In this document: piece after piece, positions 34,126-43,581 of the stretch
Position numbering within the stretch: the stretch's first letter is position 1
Layout: each line of letters opens with the position of its first letter
From: an uncultured Clostridia bacterium
GTDB lineage: Bacteria > Bacillota > Clostridia > Oscillospirales > Acutalibacteraceae
DNA: 64,000 bases
Assembly (NCBI GenBank): GCA_927362715.1
Contig: CAKMIX010000008.1
Coordinates: 45,559-109,558, forward strand
Reading direction: 5' to 3'
Made by a program: the position numbers and the translations under genes
The notes under the pieces: generated by a model
The model's database searches: none
The model's input: only the letters and a program-made list of their open reading frames with translations
Told to the model about the DNA's origin: nothing

Positions 34126-35550
34126 TTATTCTTCGCGCTTATATGCGCTAACGCGCAGCATTGTGGCTTTTTTTCTGTGCTTTTTGATCGCAATCCTGAT
34201 TTTCTTAGCATGATAGGTCTTGCGGAACCGGCAAATCTTTTTATAACCGATCACAGTATATTTCCCGATTTTTTTCCATCTGTTTCTGCGATTGATATAA
34301 AGTTCAAAGGCTTCAATCTGCTGACCGGTAGAAATATTTTCCTGTAAAACTATACTGTCGAATGCCGTTTCTGCTCCGAAATCCAAAACAAGTTCCGGAC
34401 ATGCATCGTCCTCTTCTGCCTGCCAAAAGCTGTCATCCGCACGCAGTACGTTTGCTGCACCGTGTTCCGGATCGGTTTCACTGGTAGAGCACGCATGTGC
34501 TCGTTCTAAAAGATCATGCGGAAATTCCCGCTTTAACATTCTGCCGAAGGCGTCCAGTGTCATGGCATCATGCATGGCGATCTTTCCTGTTTGATCGGGC
34601 GGTACATTTAAAAGCAGCGAAGCATTGCCGCCCACAGAGTTCAAATAAATGTTGAACAGCTTTTTAAGGGATTTAACTTTGTCGTCCTCATTTTTATGAT
34701 AAAACCAGCCGGGACGGATCGAGACATCCACCTCTGCCGGATACCAGATGAGCTCTTTCTCGTTGCGGATCGCTTTGCGCGAGCCAAGATCAAGCGACAT
34801 GTGGTTATGTTTTTTGGCGAACTTACGGTCATCGGTTTTTTGCGACCGTTCGGCAACATATTCATTGATGGAAAGCCAGGAAGGCACAACGCTCCACTCC
34901 GACTTGCGGCAAACGCCGGCTTCATTGCCGATCCAGCGCACGTCTGGACCGCTGATCGCGATCACGGCATTTGGCTGCAATTCGCGCATTACGGCATAAT
35001 AGCCTTGCCAATCATACTGCTGCACCTTGCCGTTTTTGCCTTCGCCGCACGCGCCATCCAGCCAAATGGCGAACAGCTCGCCGTAATTCGATAAAAGCTC
35101 ACGAAGCTGATTTTTGTAATACGTGTTGTATGCCTCGCCCTGTCCATAGGTCGGTTCGTGCCGATCCCAAGGGGAAAGATAAACGCCGAATTTCAACCCG
35201 TTGTTTCGGCAGGCTTCTGAGACCTCGCGCACCACATCGCCGTTGCCGCCGCGAAAAGGACTGTTTTTGACACTGTACTCCGTATAAGCGCTCGGCCACA
35301 GGCAAAAGCCGTCGTGATGCTTACAGGTCAAAATCAAGCCGCGCATCCCCGCGGATTTGATTGCCTTGGCCCACTGGTCGGCATCAAAGTCCCTCGGATC
35401 GAACAAAGACGGCGGTGTCTGCCCATGTCCCCATTCTTTATCCGTAAAGGTATTCATGCCAAAGTGACAAAAGGCATAAAACTCTAATTTCTGCCATTCC
35501 AGCTGCCGCGCAGACGGCGTAACCTCGGCGGCAAGTTGATAGGATTCCAC
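34126..35550 (-). CDS. Alpha-L-fucosidase, glycoside hydrolase family 29
   Basis: A 474-residue cytosolic enzyme. GH29 marks: FYAFCHFGMNTFTDKEWG, LILTCKHHDGFCLWPS, SPFRGGNGDVVREV, GVYLSPWDRHEP, and the nucleophile in AIWLDGACGEG (Asp near residue 163). The C-terminal 110 residues form a beta-sandwich (VLDFGAETAFDSIVLQEN; IEAFELYINRRNRWKKIGKY), a discoidin-like sugar-binding fold. It would release fucose from mucin or N-glycans. The start is GTG 35550 with AAGGAG upstream. Monocistronic, divergent from the lipase gene. Confidence 0.9.
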   Translation of the reverse strand: MESYQLAAEVTPSARQLEWQKLEFYAFCHFGMNTFTDKEWGHGQTPPSLFDPRDFDADQWAKAIKSAGMRGLILTCKHHDGFCLWPSAYTEYSVKNSPFRGGNGDVVREVSEACRNNGLKFGVYLSPWDRHEPTYGQGEAYNTYYKNQLRELLSNYGELFAIWLDGACGEGKNGKVQQYDWQGYYAVMRELQPNAVIAISGPDVRWIGNEAGVCRKSEWSVVPSWLSINEYVAERSQKTDDRKFAKKHNHMSLDLGSRKAIRNEKELIWYPAEVDVSIRPGWFYHKNEDDKVKSLKKLFNIYLNSVGGNASLLLNVPPDQTGKIAMHDAMTLDAFGRMLKREFPHDLLERAHACSTSETDPEHGAANVLRADDSFWQAEEDDACPELVLDFGAETAFDSIVLQENISTGQQIEAFELYINRRNRWKKIGKYTVIGYKKICRFRKTYHAKKIRIAIKKHRKKATMLRVSAYKREE

Positions 35551-35637
35551 ACTTTATTCTCCTTTGCCGTAAATTGCGGATAGTATAACACAGATCATAC
35601 AAAAATTCAAACTCTACACTTGAAGCCTGTCTGTTGA

Positions 35638-35666
35638 TTGACTTTTCCTGCGATATATAGTAGTAT
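35638..35666 (+). promoter_or_regulatory. Promoter of the wall-anchored lipase gene
   Basis: TTGACT (35638-35643), 17-bp spacer, TAGTAT (35661-35666), about 60 nt before the start codon. Confidence 0.65.
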
Positions 35667-35728
35667 TGAATTGTATTTCCGGAAAATAGAAAAAATTTTT
35701 ATGTATTTTTACAAGAAGAGGTACGGAA

Positions 35729-37738
35729 ATGAAAAAGTTAAAACGGATATTGGCTTGTGTTCTGTCTCTTTGTCTGCTGGCTATACCGCCGGTCACAGCG
35801 GCTGCCGCAAATACGGTCACACCGCTGATCGTATTACAGGGGTACAGCGGTCCGCGGCTGGATGACGCGGCTACCGGTGAACAGGTCTGGGGGCTGGATT
35901 TTGACGCTGTCGGGCAAAGGATACTGGATGCGCTGCCCGACATTCTCGGCACGGCGGGCGACACCTTTACAGGGGATACGACCGCTTTGGTGGATGTTCT
36001 CGGCGGTATTGTGCAGGAGACGCTGGAACCCGTACTTTGCAACCCCGACGGGACTTCGAAATATGATCTTGTCCCACACATCCAAACCGCGCAGCAGGCG
36101 CGCGTTTCTACCTTGCGTGCGAACGGCGAGGAAGGATTGATTGCCGAAAAAGAGCTTGTTGCCATGTTTGAGGAACGCATCGGCAGTGAGAATGTATTTA
36201 TTTTTAACTTTGATTGGCGCAAAGGGCAGATAGAATACGCCGCTGCGATCGACGACTTTATCGGGCAGGTAAAAGCCCTGACAGGCGCGAAGCAGGTGGA
36301 TCTGTTTGGATTGAGCCATGGCGGGCAGTGCGGCGCATCCTATTTGTATCAGTACGGCTGGAAAGGCGATGTACGCAAAGCGATGCTCGACTCCCCTGCC
36401 ATTGGCGGCACGAGCTTAGTCGGCGACCTGCTTTTGGGCAATCCGATAGATATTGATTACGCGACCATTCTGCAATTCGTGGAGCTTGGGCTCGGCACGG
36501 AAAACGAATTTGAAGGCTTACTGCGCTACATCGGCTTTGAGAACTTAAATGCTGTTGTTGCGGATTTGTTCGAACGGTATGTCGTAGATATCCTTCAAAA
36601 TATTCCGAGTATTTGGGATTTCTGTCCGCTTGACGTTTATGAAGAAGCCAAAGCAAAACGGCTTGACACAACACTCAATGCCGAGCTGATCAAGCAATCG
36701 GATGCGTTTCATTACGGGATCCTTCAAAATATGCGTGCTGGTCTTGAGCGTGCACAAAACGCGGGGACCGAGATCGCGATCGTGACAAAATACGGTTTTG
36801 AAAATGTAACGGGCAGTAATATCAATTCGGACTATATCATCGATACGGCGCTTTCCTCCGGCGCTTACTGTGCGCCGTTTGATGAGACATTCTCCGATTC
36901 TTACACGCAATCGGGCGATGCATGCACAAACAGCGGGCATCTGCATATTTCCCCGGAGCGCAACATTGACGCATCGTATGCATATCTGCCTGACAACACA
37001 TGGTTTGTCAGAGGGCAATTTCACGGCATGTATGTGTTTGATCCCTATACCGTTTCTTTAGTACAGGCTTTTTATTTCACAGACACGCTGAAAGATGTGT
37101 TTTCCGATCCGAATTTTCCGCAATTCAACGCAACACACAATCCCGTAGACAGCCTGTTCGTGCGCTTTGACGCGACCTCACCCGGCTACCACAGCGGTTC
37201 AGACGGCAACCTGCTCTTTTATAATCTCTCCGAGCAATACGAGATCGCCGTGCGGCATGTGGAGGTCATCGGTGCACCGTTTGATGTGCAAACACGCATC
37301 GCACAGCGCATTGCCCCCGGCGAAAGCGGCGGCGTAACCATTTCGGCACACGACCTTGCTGCGTGCGAAAAGCCCTTTACGCTGCGCGTGACCTATACGC
37401 TGTTTAATCCGCAGCTTTTGCTGAAAACGGAAGATTTTGTTTTTACGCCGCTTACTGACGGAGAAGCCCGCCAATTTGCATATTTGATTGCTGACACGCC
37501 GCAAACACCGGATATATCGATTCAATCTCCAAACAGGGATACAACAACCGATGAGCCGGAGACAACGGCACCTGCGGCCGAACCGAGTACAAATGCCGGC
37601 AGCACACAAACAGACACCCCAGAAAATATCCCCGGGACAGGCGGAACAAAGCTTTGGTTTTTACTGTTATGGGCGATTCCCGTTGCGGGAGCAGTCGCCG
37701 TAGTCCCCCCGGCTGTCCGCCGCAGAAAGCACAGATAA
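35729..37738 (+). CDS. Cell-surface alpha/beta-hydrolase (lipase/esterase-like) with sorting signal
   Basis: A 669-residue exported protein. A signal peptide ends at AAAA (residues 1-27). The hydrolase domain has an LCAT-like opening LIVLQGYSGPRL (oxyanion strand), FNFDWRKG, and the nucleophile elbow LFGLSHGGQ (GxSxG) near residue 195. A beta-rich region and a Thr/Glu/Pro linker (residues about 605-635) follow. The C-terminus is IPGTG, a hydrophobic segment and RRRKHR, the layout of a sortase (LPxTG-type) signal, here with Ile for Leu. Substrate unknown. AAGAGG precedes ATG. Confidence 0.78.
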   Translation: MKKLKRILACVLSLCLLAIPPVTAAAANTVTPLIVLQGYSGPRLDDAATGEQVWGLDFDAVGQRILDALPDILGTAGDTFTGDTTALVDVLGGIVQETLEPVLCNPDGTSKYDLVPHIQTAQQARVSTLRANGEEGLIAEKELVAMFEERIGSENVFIFNFDWRKGQIEYAAAIDDFIGQVKALTGAKQVDLFGLSHGGQCGASYLYQYGWKGDVRKAMLDSPAIGGTSLVGDLLLGNPIDIDYATILQFVELGLGTENEFEGLLRYIGFENLNAVVADLFERYVVDILQNIPSIWDFCPLDVYEEAKAKRLDTTLNAELIKQSDAFHYGILQNMRAGLERAQNAGTEIAIVTKYGFENVTGSNINSDYIIDTALSSGAYCAPFDETFSDSYTQSGDACTNSGHLHISPERNIDASYAYLPDNTWFVRGQFHGMYVFDPYTVSLVQAFYFTDTLKDVFSDPNFPQFNATHNPVDSLFVRFDATSPGYHSGSDGNLLFYNLSEQYEIAVRHVEVIGAPFDVQTRIAQRIAPGESGGVTISAHDLAACEKPFTLRVTYTLFNPQLLLKTEDFVFTPLTDGEARQFAYLIADTPQTPDISIQSPNRDTTTDEPETTAPAAEPSTNAGSTQTDTPENIPGTGGTKLWFLLLWAIPVAGAVAVVPPAVRRRKHR

Positions 37739-37763
37739 GTAAGTCTATTTAACATAGCAAAAC

Positions 37764-37810
37764 AGCAGCGCCGAATCACCGGTATTGGTGATTCGGCGCT
37801 GCTATATGAT
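37764..37810. terminator. Bidirectional terminator hairpin
   Basis: A 17-bp perfect stem (37764-37780 with 37787-37803), 6-nt loop. A T-rich tail (GTTTTGC) follows on the reverse strand; the plus strand has only ATATGATTAT. It lies between the lipase gene and the DUF1667 gene. Confidence 0.72.
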
Positions 37811-37818
37811 TATACCCT

Positions 37819-38178
37819 TTATGCGTTGTTGGTAGCTACAATGTCTACGCCCGTATTCAAAATATTCGCAAGCACGACATCGCCGATGTGCACAGGGGCT
37901 TGTACCGTAACACGATTGATCTCCTGCATACAATCGAGCAGCAGTTCTTTCGGCACGGGTTTTGCGGATTTCACCGGCACAACGGGAAGGCGGCTACCCG
38001 TGACCTTTACAGTTGAGGTCAGCATACGTTCGGGATGCGTGCATTCCTGCCGAGCATAGCTGTCGCCGCGCTTACAGGTGTTGCCTGTCACAGAGACAAC
38101 CTCGTTGTTATCATCCAGCGTAACCGTGACCGCGCAGCCGATAGGACAGGACACACAAATCAACTCTTTGGTTTTCAT
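37819..38178 (-). CDS. DUF1667 domain protein
   Basis: A 119-residue protein: CVSCPIGCAVTVTLDD and GNTCKRGDSYARQECTHPERMLT give four conserved cysteines likely to bind a metal or Fe-S centre, followed by PVVPVKSAKPVPKELLLDCM. DUF1667 proteins occur beside GlpA/GlpB-like oxidoreductases, as here, and are thought to be a small electron-transfer subunit. AAAGGAGG lies before the ATG and overlaps the stop of the preceding gene. Confidence 0.87.
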   Translation of the reverse strand: MKTKELICVSCPIGCAVTVTLDDNNEVVSVTGNTCKRGDSYARQECTHPERMLTSTVKVTGSRLPVVPVKSAKPVPKELLLDCMQEINRVTVQAPVHIGDVVLANILNTGVDIVATNNA

Positions 38179-38181
38179 GGA

Positions 38182-39438
38182 TCACGCCTCCTTTGTGCTG
38201 ACAACCAGCTTTGCATCCTCGGGAAGTTTTTCCAAAACAGAAGCCTTCAGCGTCACATATTCCATTTCACCCGGCGTCATTTTACGCTTTTTGCGGGAAA
38301 TCAAAGTCTCCTCCCCGCAGGTGACGGTCAGTGTGACATTTTCCAAGACGCGGCCGACGCGGAAATACAGCTTGACATCCTTGTCCGTAGCGCGATTGAT
38401 ACGCTGCGGCACAACATACCGTACGCCGTTCTCCCCGACGGTCGTTACCGTGCCGCCTGCGGGCTTTTCACCGCGGATAAATTTCGCCGCGCCCGCGCCC
38501 GCAAGCTTGCTTTCCTCCGTCACATAGTCCACAAGGTCATGCACTTGCAGTACATTGCCGCAGGCAAATACGCCCTTCTTGGACGTCTCACGGTATTCAT
38601 CCACTACAGGACCGTTCGTAACGGGATCCAGCGCAACGCCTGCACTTTTGGAAAGCTCGTTTTCGGGAATCAGCCCAACGGAAAGCATCAGTGTGTCGCA
38701 AGGTATGTACTCTTCCGTACCGGGAATCGGCTGCAAATGCTCGTCCACATTTGCAACGGTCACACCCTCAAGCCTCTCCTTGCCGTGGGTCCGGATCACC
38801 GTGCAGGAAAGGCGCAGCGGGATACCAAAGTCCTCTAAGCACTGCACAATGTTGCGTGTAAGCCCTCCGGAATACGGCATCAATTCACAAACCGCCTTGA
38901 CCTTCGCACCCTCGAGCGTCATGCGGCGTGCCATGATCAGCCCAATGTCGCCGGAGCCCAAAATCACGACCGTTTTCCCCGGCATGTAGCCGTCTATATT
39001 GACGTATTTTTGCGCCGTTCCCGCCGTCATAATGCCGGAAGCGCGGCTGCCTGCAATGGAAAGCGCCCCGCGCGGACGCTCGCGGCAGCCCATAGCAAGT
39101 ACGACCGCCGTAGCTTTCACGGTCAAAAGCCCGTCAAAGTTGTTGACTGCCGTGACGACATTATCGGCGGAAATATCCAGCACCATAGTATCGACTTTAA
39201 CATCGATATTTGTTTTATAAAGCGCTTCGGAAAAGCGCGCGGCATACTCCGGTCCGGAAAGCTCCTCCCCGAAATAATGGAGACCGAAGCCCGTATGGAT
39301 GCACTGTTCCAAAATCCCACCGAGCGTGTCTGCACGCTCCAGCACCAAAATCTTCTCAACGCCGTCCTCATGCGCCTGCAAAGCGGCTGCCATACCGGCA
39401 GGACCGCCGCCCACTACGACCAGATCATATTGCAGCAT
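38182..39438 (-). CDS. FAD/NAD(P)-dependent oxidoreductase (GlpA-associated)
   Basis: A 418-residue flavoprotein of the pyridine nucleotide-disulfide reductase fold: the FAD loop VVVGGGPAGMAAALQAHE at the N-terminus, LAMGCRERPRGAL, a second dinucleotide loop VILGSGDIGLIMARRM, and a terminal FAD contact GVFACGNVLQVHDLVD. The C-terminal 100 residues form a separate beta domain. It belongs to the family found next to anaerobic glycerol-3-phosphate dehydrogenase A-like proteins and probably passes electrons from it. ATG 39438 follows GAGGTGG. Middle gene of a three-gene operon. Confidence 0.87.
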   Translation of the reverse strand: MLQYDLVVVGGGPAGMAAALQAHEDGVEKILVLERADTLGGILEQCIHTGFGLHYFGEELSGPEYAARFSEALYKTNIDVKVDTMVLDISADNVVTAVNNFDGLLTVKATAVVLAMGCRERPRGALSIAGSRASGIMTAGTAQKYVNIDGYMPGKTVVILGSGDIGLIMARRMTLEGAKVKAVCELMPYSGGLTRNIVQCLEDFGIPLRLSCTVIRTHGKERLEGVTVANVDEHLQPIPGTEEYIPCDTLMLSVGLIPENELSKSAGVALDPVTNGPVVDEYRETSKKGVFACGNVLQVHDLVDYVTEESKLAGAGAAKFIRGEKPAGGTVTTVGENGVRYVVPQRINRATDKDVKLYFRVGRVLENVTLTVTCGEETLISRKKRKMTPGEMEYVTLKASVLEKLPEDAKLVVSTKEA

Positions 39439-39448
39439 GGTATCCACC

Positions 39449-40879
39449 TCACTTCGTCTTTTCAAACAAGATCTTGGAGTTCCCGCCGAACTTTGTGATC
39501 TCGTTCATCGGCACGCCCAGCTCTCGCGATAAGATCTCCACGACCTTTGAGCCGCAGAAGCCGCCCTGGCATCTGCCCATCCCCGCGCGGGTGCGGCGCT
39601 TGACGCCGTCCACATCCCGTGCGCCGGCGGGCGCATGGATCGCGTCGAGGATCTCGCCTTCCGTGATCGTCTCACAGCGGCAGATCACCCTGCCGTATGC
39701 TTTATTCTTAGCGATCAGCGCCTCGCGCTCTGCTTTCGTCATATTGCGAAAACGAACGGGCGCTTTACGGCCGGGTTTGAAGTCCACGCATTCGGAAGCC
39801 TTTGTTTTTTCAAGGAGCATCCCATATACCATTTCCGCAATGGCAGGCGCTGCAGAAAGTCCCGGGGATTCGATCCCGGCGACGTTGACAAACCGGTCGC
39901 TCTTGTCGGAAAACCCGATGATAAAGTCATCGGTGGTCGGATGCGCGCGAAGTCCCGCGAACGAGGTGATCGCCCCGCGCAGATTCAATTCCGGAACAGA
40001 GCGTTTTGCTTTTTCCAGCACAAACTGTAAGCCTTCTGCGGTGGTGTCCACATCTTCCTTATCGTCCACATCCAAAGCAGACGGCCCGATCAGCAGGTTA
40101 CCGTCCACCGTGGGCGTGACAAGCACGCCTTTGCCCATTTTGTTGGGGCATTGGAATATCGTATGGTCGGCCATATAACCATAGGCTTTATCCAGCAGAT
40201 AATATTCACCCTTGCGCGCGACGAGCGAAATGCTGTCATCGCCGATCATGCGCGCAATATCATCCGAATGGATCCCGGCGGCATTGACGATATACGCCGC
40301 CTCGATTGCGCCGCAGGTCGTTTGCAGGGTAAATCCGTCCGGCGCTTTTTCTATGGCTGTCACCGCACAGTTGCGGATAAAGTCCACACCGTTCTCTACG
40401 GCATTTTCCGCCGCGGCGATCGTCAGCTCATACGGGCACACGATCCCCGCCGTTTCCGAAAGCAATGCGCCGACGACTTCCCCGCTTACATGGGGTTCGA
40501 GTTCGAGCACCGCAGACTTGTCCAAAACAGACAATCTGGGCACACCGTTTTTCAGCCCGCGCTCATACAGCGCGTGCACGTGCTGCATTTCCTCGTCGGA
40601 AAACGCAAGTACCAAAGAGCCGTTGTTGCGGTAAGGTACATGCAGCGTCTCGCAAAGCTGCGGCATCAATTCGGTGCCGCGTACATTGAGCTTTGCTTTC
40701 AGCGTACCATTTGCCGCGTCAAACCCGCCGTGGACAATGGCGCTGTTTGCCTTGGTCGTCCCCATGGCGACGTCGTTGCACTTTTCCAAAAGTGCAACAC
40801 GCAAATCCGTGCGCGAAAGCTCACGCGCGATCAGCGCGCCGACTACGCCTGCGCCGACTACGGCAACGTCATACTTCAT
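39449..40879 (-). CDS. GlpA-like FAD-dependent dehydrogenase with BFD-type [2Fe-2S] domain
   Basis: A 476-residue protein. Residues 1-370 are a DAO/GlpD-type flavoprotein (VAVVGAGVVGALIARELSR; YIVNAAGIHSDDIARMIG; TSFAGLRAHPT), and residues about 385-460 are a bacterioferritin-associated ferredoxin domain with VICRCETITEGEIL and RAGMGRCQGGFC (four cysteines). The family oxidises glycerol-3-phosphate or a 2-hydroxy acid. It is the first gene of the operon with the second oxidoreductase and DUF1667. GGGGTG precedes the ATG. Confidence 0.88.
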   Translation of the reverse strand: MKYDVAVVGAGVVGALIARELSRTDLRVALLEKCNDVAMGTTKANSAIVHGGFDAANGTLKAKLNVRGTELMPQLCETLHVPYRNNGSLVLAFSDEEMQHVHALYERGLKNGVPRLSVLDKSAVLELEPHVSGEVVGALLSETAGIVCPYELTIAAAENAVENGVDFIRNCAVTAIEKAPDGFTLQTTCGAIEAAYIVNAAGIHSDDIARMIGDDSISLVARKGEYYLLDKAYGYMADHTIFQCPNKMGKGVLVTPTVDGNLLIGPSALDVDDKEDVDTTAEGLQFVLEKAKRSVPELNLRGAITSFAGLRAHPTTDDFIIGFSDKSDRFVNVAGIESPGLSAAPAIAEMVYGMLLEKTKASECVDFKPGRKAPVRFRNMTKAEREALIAKNKAYGRVICRCETITEGEILDAIHAPAGARDVDGVKRRTRAGMGRCQGGFCGSKVVEILSRELGVPMNEITKFGGNSKILFEKTK

Positions 40880-40918
40880 ACCGTTTCACCCCATATCATT
40901 ATTTGAGCGAAGCGCCCA

Positions 40919-41350
40919 TTATTCGTCATAGGTTATATCCTGCCCTGCGAAGTCCTCCTCGTCACCGCGCTCGACGAGGACAATATCCTCCGAGGTACGC
41001 GTACCACTAAAGAAGTCTGACATCGTGTTGTGCAGCTGCATAAGCTCGTCGCGAAACGGAAAGGTATCAGTGTAATAGGCTTCAAAATCCGTCATAAAAC
41101 TGCCGTCGAACAAAGTCTGCGCAGTGATCTCCGGCATTGTCGCGAGATTGCGGTTCTCGGTCTCGGATACTGTTTTATCCGTATCAAAGATACTGATGAA
41201 AAACAAGGTAAACAGCGCACCGAAAAACAATATACACATCAATGCGGCAAAAGGCTTTAGAATTTTGGGGAACGACTTTTCTCCCGACGTATCAGAAGTA
41301 CCGGGAACAGGGGTTTTCGATTTTTTTAGTTTATTGGCAAATGCAACCAT
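40919..41350 (-). CDS. Truncated DHHW/AlgX-like membrane protein (N-terminal part only)
   Basis: A 143-residue protein with a cytoplasmic N-terminus, one membrane segment (residues 33-54) and then the conserved lead-in of DHHW/AlgJ-like proteins, ETENRNLATMPEIT (63-76), DFEAYYTDTFPFRDEL (88-103). Full-length members are 350-400 residues and continue into an SGNH hydrolase domain with catalytic Asp, Ser and His. Here the frame stops after an acidic tail; no continuation exists downstream before the next gene. It lies 17 nt after the MBOAT gene, its normal partner. Confidence 0.75.
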   Translation of the reverse strand: MVAFANKLKKSKTPVPGTSDTSGEKSFPKILKPFAALMCILFFGALFTLFFISIFDTDKTVSETENRNLATMPEITAQTLFDGSFMTDFEAYYTDTFPFRDELMQLHNTMSDFFSGTRTSEDIVLVERGDEEDFAGQDITYDE

Positions 41351-41367
41351 TCGATCTTAAATGCTCC

Positions 41368-42774
41368 TTAAAAACGGAAATACAGAAAAGGATTATAGCT
41401 TGATCCTACAAGCGCCGCTGTCGACACCAGAAGCGCTCCGACTGCAAAAACAGTTTGTCCGACGCTTAAAAGCGTTCGTTGCATTTTCTCGCTGCGAAGA
41501 CGCAAAAAGAATTTTCGCAATAACGGCAGCACCGGCATGGAGCAGATCGCACAGACAGGCAGAACAGCAATATAGTTGATAATAATCGTGCGCTGCGTAA
41601 CGGTGGAAAATCCGTTTGCCCCGAACGCGGCAAGGAAAAACGCCTGAATCTCGGACAGGGATTCAAAGTAAAAGAATACCCAGCCCAAGAGCACAACGAG
41701 CAGAGAATACACATGGCCGATCGCGGCGGGCAATTTTTCGAGTTTTTTGCCGAGCCACAGCTTTTCTACCATCAAAAATACAAAGTAATACAGACCCCAA
41801 AGCACAAAATTCCACGATGCACCGTGCCAAAGACCGGTCAGGAGCCAGACGATCAGCATATTCACAGCCCAGCGCTTACGATTGCCGCCCATGGGGATAT
41901 AGACATAGTCGCGGAAAAACGTACTTAATGTGATGTGCCAACGCCGCCAGAAATCATTGATGCTGCGCGCGGCATACGGGTAACGGAAATTTTCGGGGAA
42001 ATCAAATCCGAAGATCTTGCCCAGCCCGATCGCCATGTCGGAATAGCCCGCAAAATCAAAATAGATCTGAAATGCATAAGCCAAAATACCGATCCATGCA
42101 CCCAACACGGTAAGCGAGGACAGATCGCCGCCGATAAGCTGTTCGCAAAGCTCGCCCACGAAATTCGCGAGTACGGTTTTCTTTAACAGCCCGATGCAAA
42201 ACCGTACGATCCCCTCTGCCGCCTTCTGCAAAGAGCAGGTACGCACCTCCAGCTGCTCGCAAACATCGCTGTATCGCACGATCGGTCCGGCGATAAGCTG
42301 CGGGAACATGGAGACATATAAAAGCAGCTTATAAAAGCTTGTCTGCACCGGCACACGACCGCGGTACACATCCACGACATAGGTGAGCGCCTGAAACGTG
42401 TAAAACGAGATACCGATCGGCAGCGCAACGCCTAAAAGCGGGATATGTACGGAGAACAAATCATTAGCTGCCGTGGTGAAGAAATCATAATATTTAAACA
42501 GCCCGAGAGACGAAAGCGTTAATACGACAGCAAGGGTCAAAAACAATTTGGCTTTTTTCGTACCGCGATATTTTTCCACAAACAGCCCGGCAAAAAAATC
42601 TACCGCCGTTGTGGCGATCATCAAAAGGATATAGACGGGTTCCCCCCAGCCGTAAAAGAGCAAAGAAAAAATCAGCAGTACAATGTTACGGATCTGAATT
42701 TTTTTGGGAATAAAATAAGCTGCCAGACACAGCGGCAGAAAAATATACAAAAAAACAAGGCTTGAAAAGACCAA
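41368..42774 (-). CDS. MBOAT family O-acyltransferase (AlgI/DltB-like)
   Basis: A 468-residue membrane protein with about ten segments. It has the AlgI-like signatures LPIGISFYTFQALTYVVDVYRG, PQLIAGPIVRY, YFDFAGYSDMAIGLGKIFG, SINDFWRRWHITLSTFFRDYVYIPMGG, and the catalytic histidine in LLTGLWHGASWNF. It acetylates or acylates a surface polysaccharide, taking acyl groups across the membrane. The start is TTG 42774 with GGAGG 7 nt upstream. The usual partner SGNH protein is shortened here (next gene). Confidence 0.92.
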   Translation of the reverse strand: MVFSSLVFLYIFLPLCLAAYFIPKKIQIRNIVLLIFSLLFYGWGEPVYILLMIATTAVDFFAGLFVEKYRGTKKAKLFLTLAVVLTLSSLGLFKYYDFFTTAANDLFSVHIPLLGVALPIGISFYTFQALTYVVDVYRGRVPVQTSFYKLLLYVSMFPQLIAGPIVRYSDVCEQLEVRTCSLQKAAEGIVRFCIGLLKKTVLANFVGELCEQLIGGDLSSLTVLGAWIGILAYAFQIYFDFAGYSDMAIGLGKIFGFDFPENFRYPYAARSINDFWRRWHITLSTFFRDYVYIPMGGNRKRWAVNMLIVWLLTGLWHGASWNFVLWGLYYFVFLMVEKLWLGKKLEKLPAAIGHVYSLLVVLLGWVFFYFESLSEIQAFFLAAFGANGFSTVTQRTIIINYIAVLPVCAICSMPVLPLLRKFFLRLRSEKMQRTLLSVGQTVFAVGALLVSTAALVGSSYNPFLYFRF

Positions 42775-42810
42775 GGGACAGCCTCCAAAAACATGGAATG
42801 AATTATAAAT

Positions 42811-42819
42811 ATTATATCA
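42811..42819 (-). promoter_or_regulatory. Extended -10 promoter for the MBOAT gene
   Basis: Reverse-strand TGATATAAT gives a TG-N-TATAAT box (hexamer 42811-42816); the -35 region is weak. Confidence 0.55.
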
Positions 42820-42876
42820 TATTTTTGAAAGCCTGCATAGACTTTTTCGTTAAAAAATCGACATGCGTGCAAATAA

Positions 42877-43581
42877 TCACACGGCTTTTTCCATTTCCTT
42901 GCGAAGCCGTTCTATGATCCGTTTTTCAAGCCGCGAAATATAGCTTTGTGAAATGCCGAGCAGCGAAGCGACCTCTTTTTGCGTATGCTCCGCCTGTCCG
43001 TCGAGGCCGAAACGCATGCGCATGATCATCTGCTCGCGCGCCGGCAGGCTTTCAACGGCTTGAAGCAAAACCTGCTTTTCATCGTCCTGTTCAATATTCT
43101 CATGTACGGCGTCCGCGTCGCTGCCAAGCACGTCGGAGAGCAAAAGCTCATTGCCGTCCCAATCCACATTGAGCGGCTCGTCGATGGATACGTCTGTGCG
43201 GTGCGCGCCTGTTTTGCGCAGGAACATCAGGATCTCATTCTCGATACAGCGCGAAGCATAAGTCGCGAGCTTGATATTTTTTTCGGGTCGGAAAGTATTG
43301 ACCGCTTTGATCAGCCCGATCGTCCCGATGGAGATCAGATCTTCTACGTTTATACCCGAACTCTCAAATTTTTTTGCGATATAAACGACAAGGCGCAAGT
43401 TGTGTACGATCAAATCTTCACGGACGCATGTTTCCCCTGCGGAAAGACGTCGAAGCAATTCTTCTTCGCGCGCTTTGGACAAAGGTTCCGGCAAGGTCTC
43501 CGAACCGTTTATGTAATGAACATCCTTGCAAGAAAGCCGTGCTTTCAGTTTTAGAAACCAAGCCCTTATTTTTTTGAACAT
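42877..43581 (-). CDS. sigE: RNA polymerase sporulation sigma factor SigE
   Basis: A 234-residue sigma-70 protein. The N-terminal 27-30 residues ([20 protein letters not shown]...) are the membrane-binding pro-sequence; the processing site region reads [13 protein letters not shown], close to the Bacillus pro-sigma-E junction. Region 2 has [17 protein letters not shown] and [19 protein letters not shown]; region 4 ends in [21 protein letters not shown]. It is the mother-cell factor made as a precursor and cut by SpoIIGA. AGAGGAGG precedes ATG 43581. Confidence 0.96.
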   Translation of the reverse strand: MFKKIRAWFLKLKARLSCKDVHYINGSETLPEPLSKAREEELLRRLSAGETCVREDLIVHNLRLVVYIAKKFESSGINVEDLISIGTIGLIKAVNTFRPEKNIKLATYASRCIENEILMFLRKTGAHRTDVSIDEPLNVDWDGNELLLSDVLGSDADAVHENIEQDDEKQVLLQAVESLPAREQMIMRMRFGLDGQAEHTQKEVASLLGISQSYISRLEKRIIERLRKEMEKAV

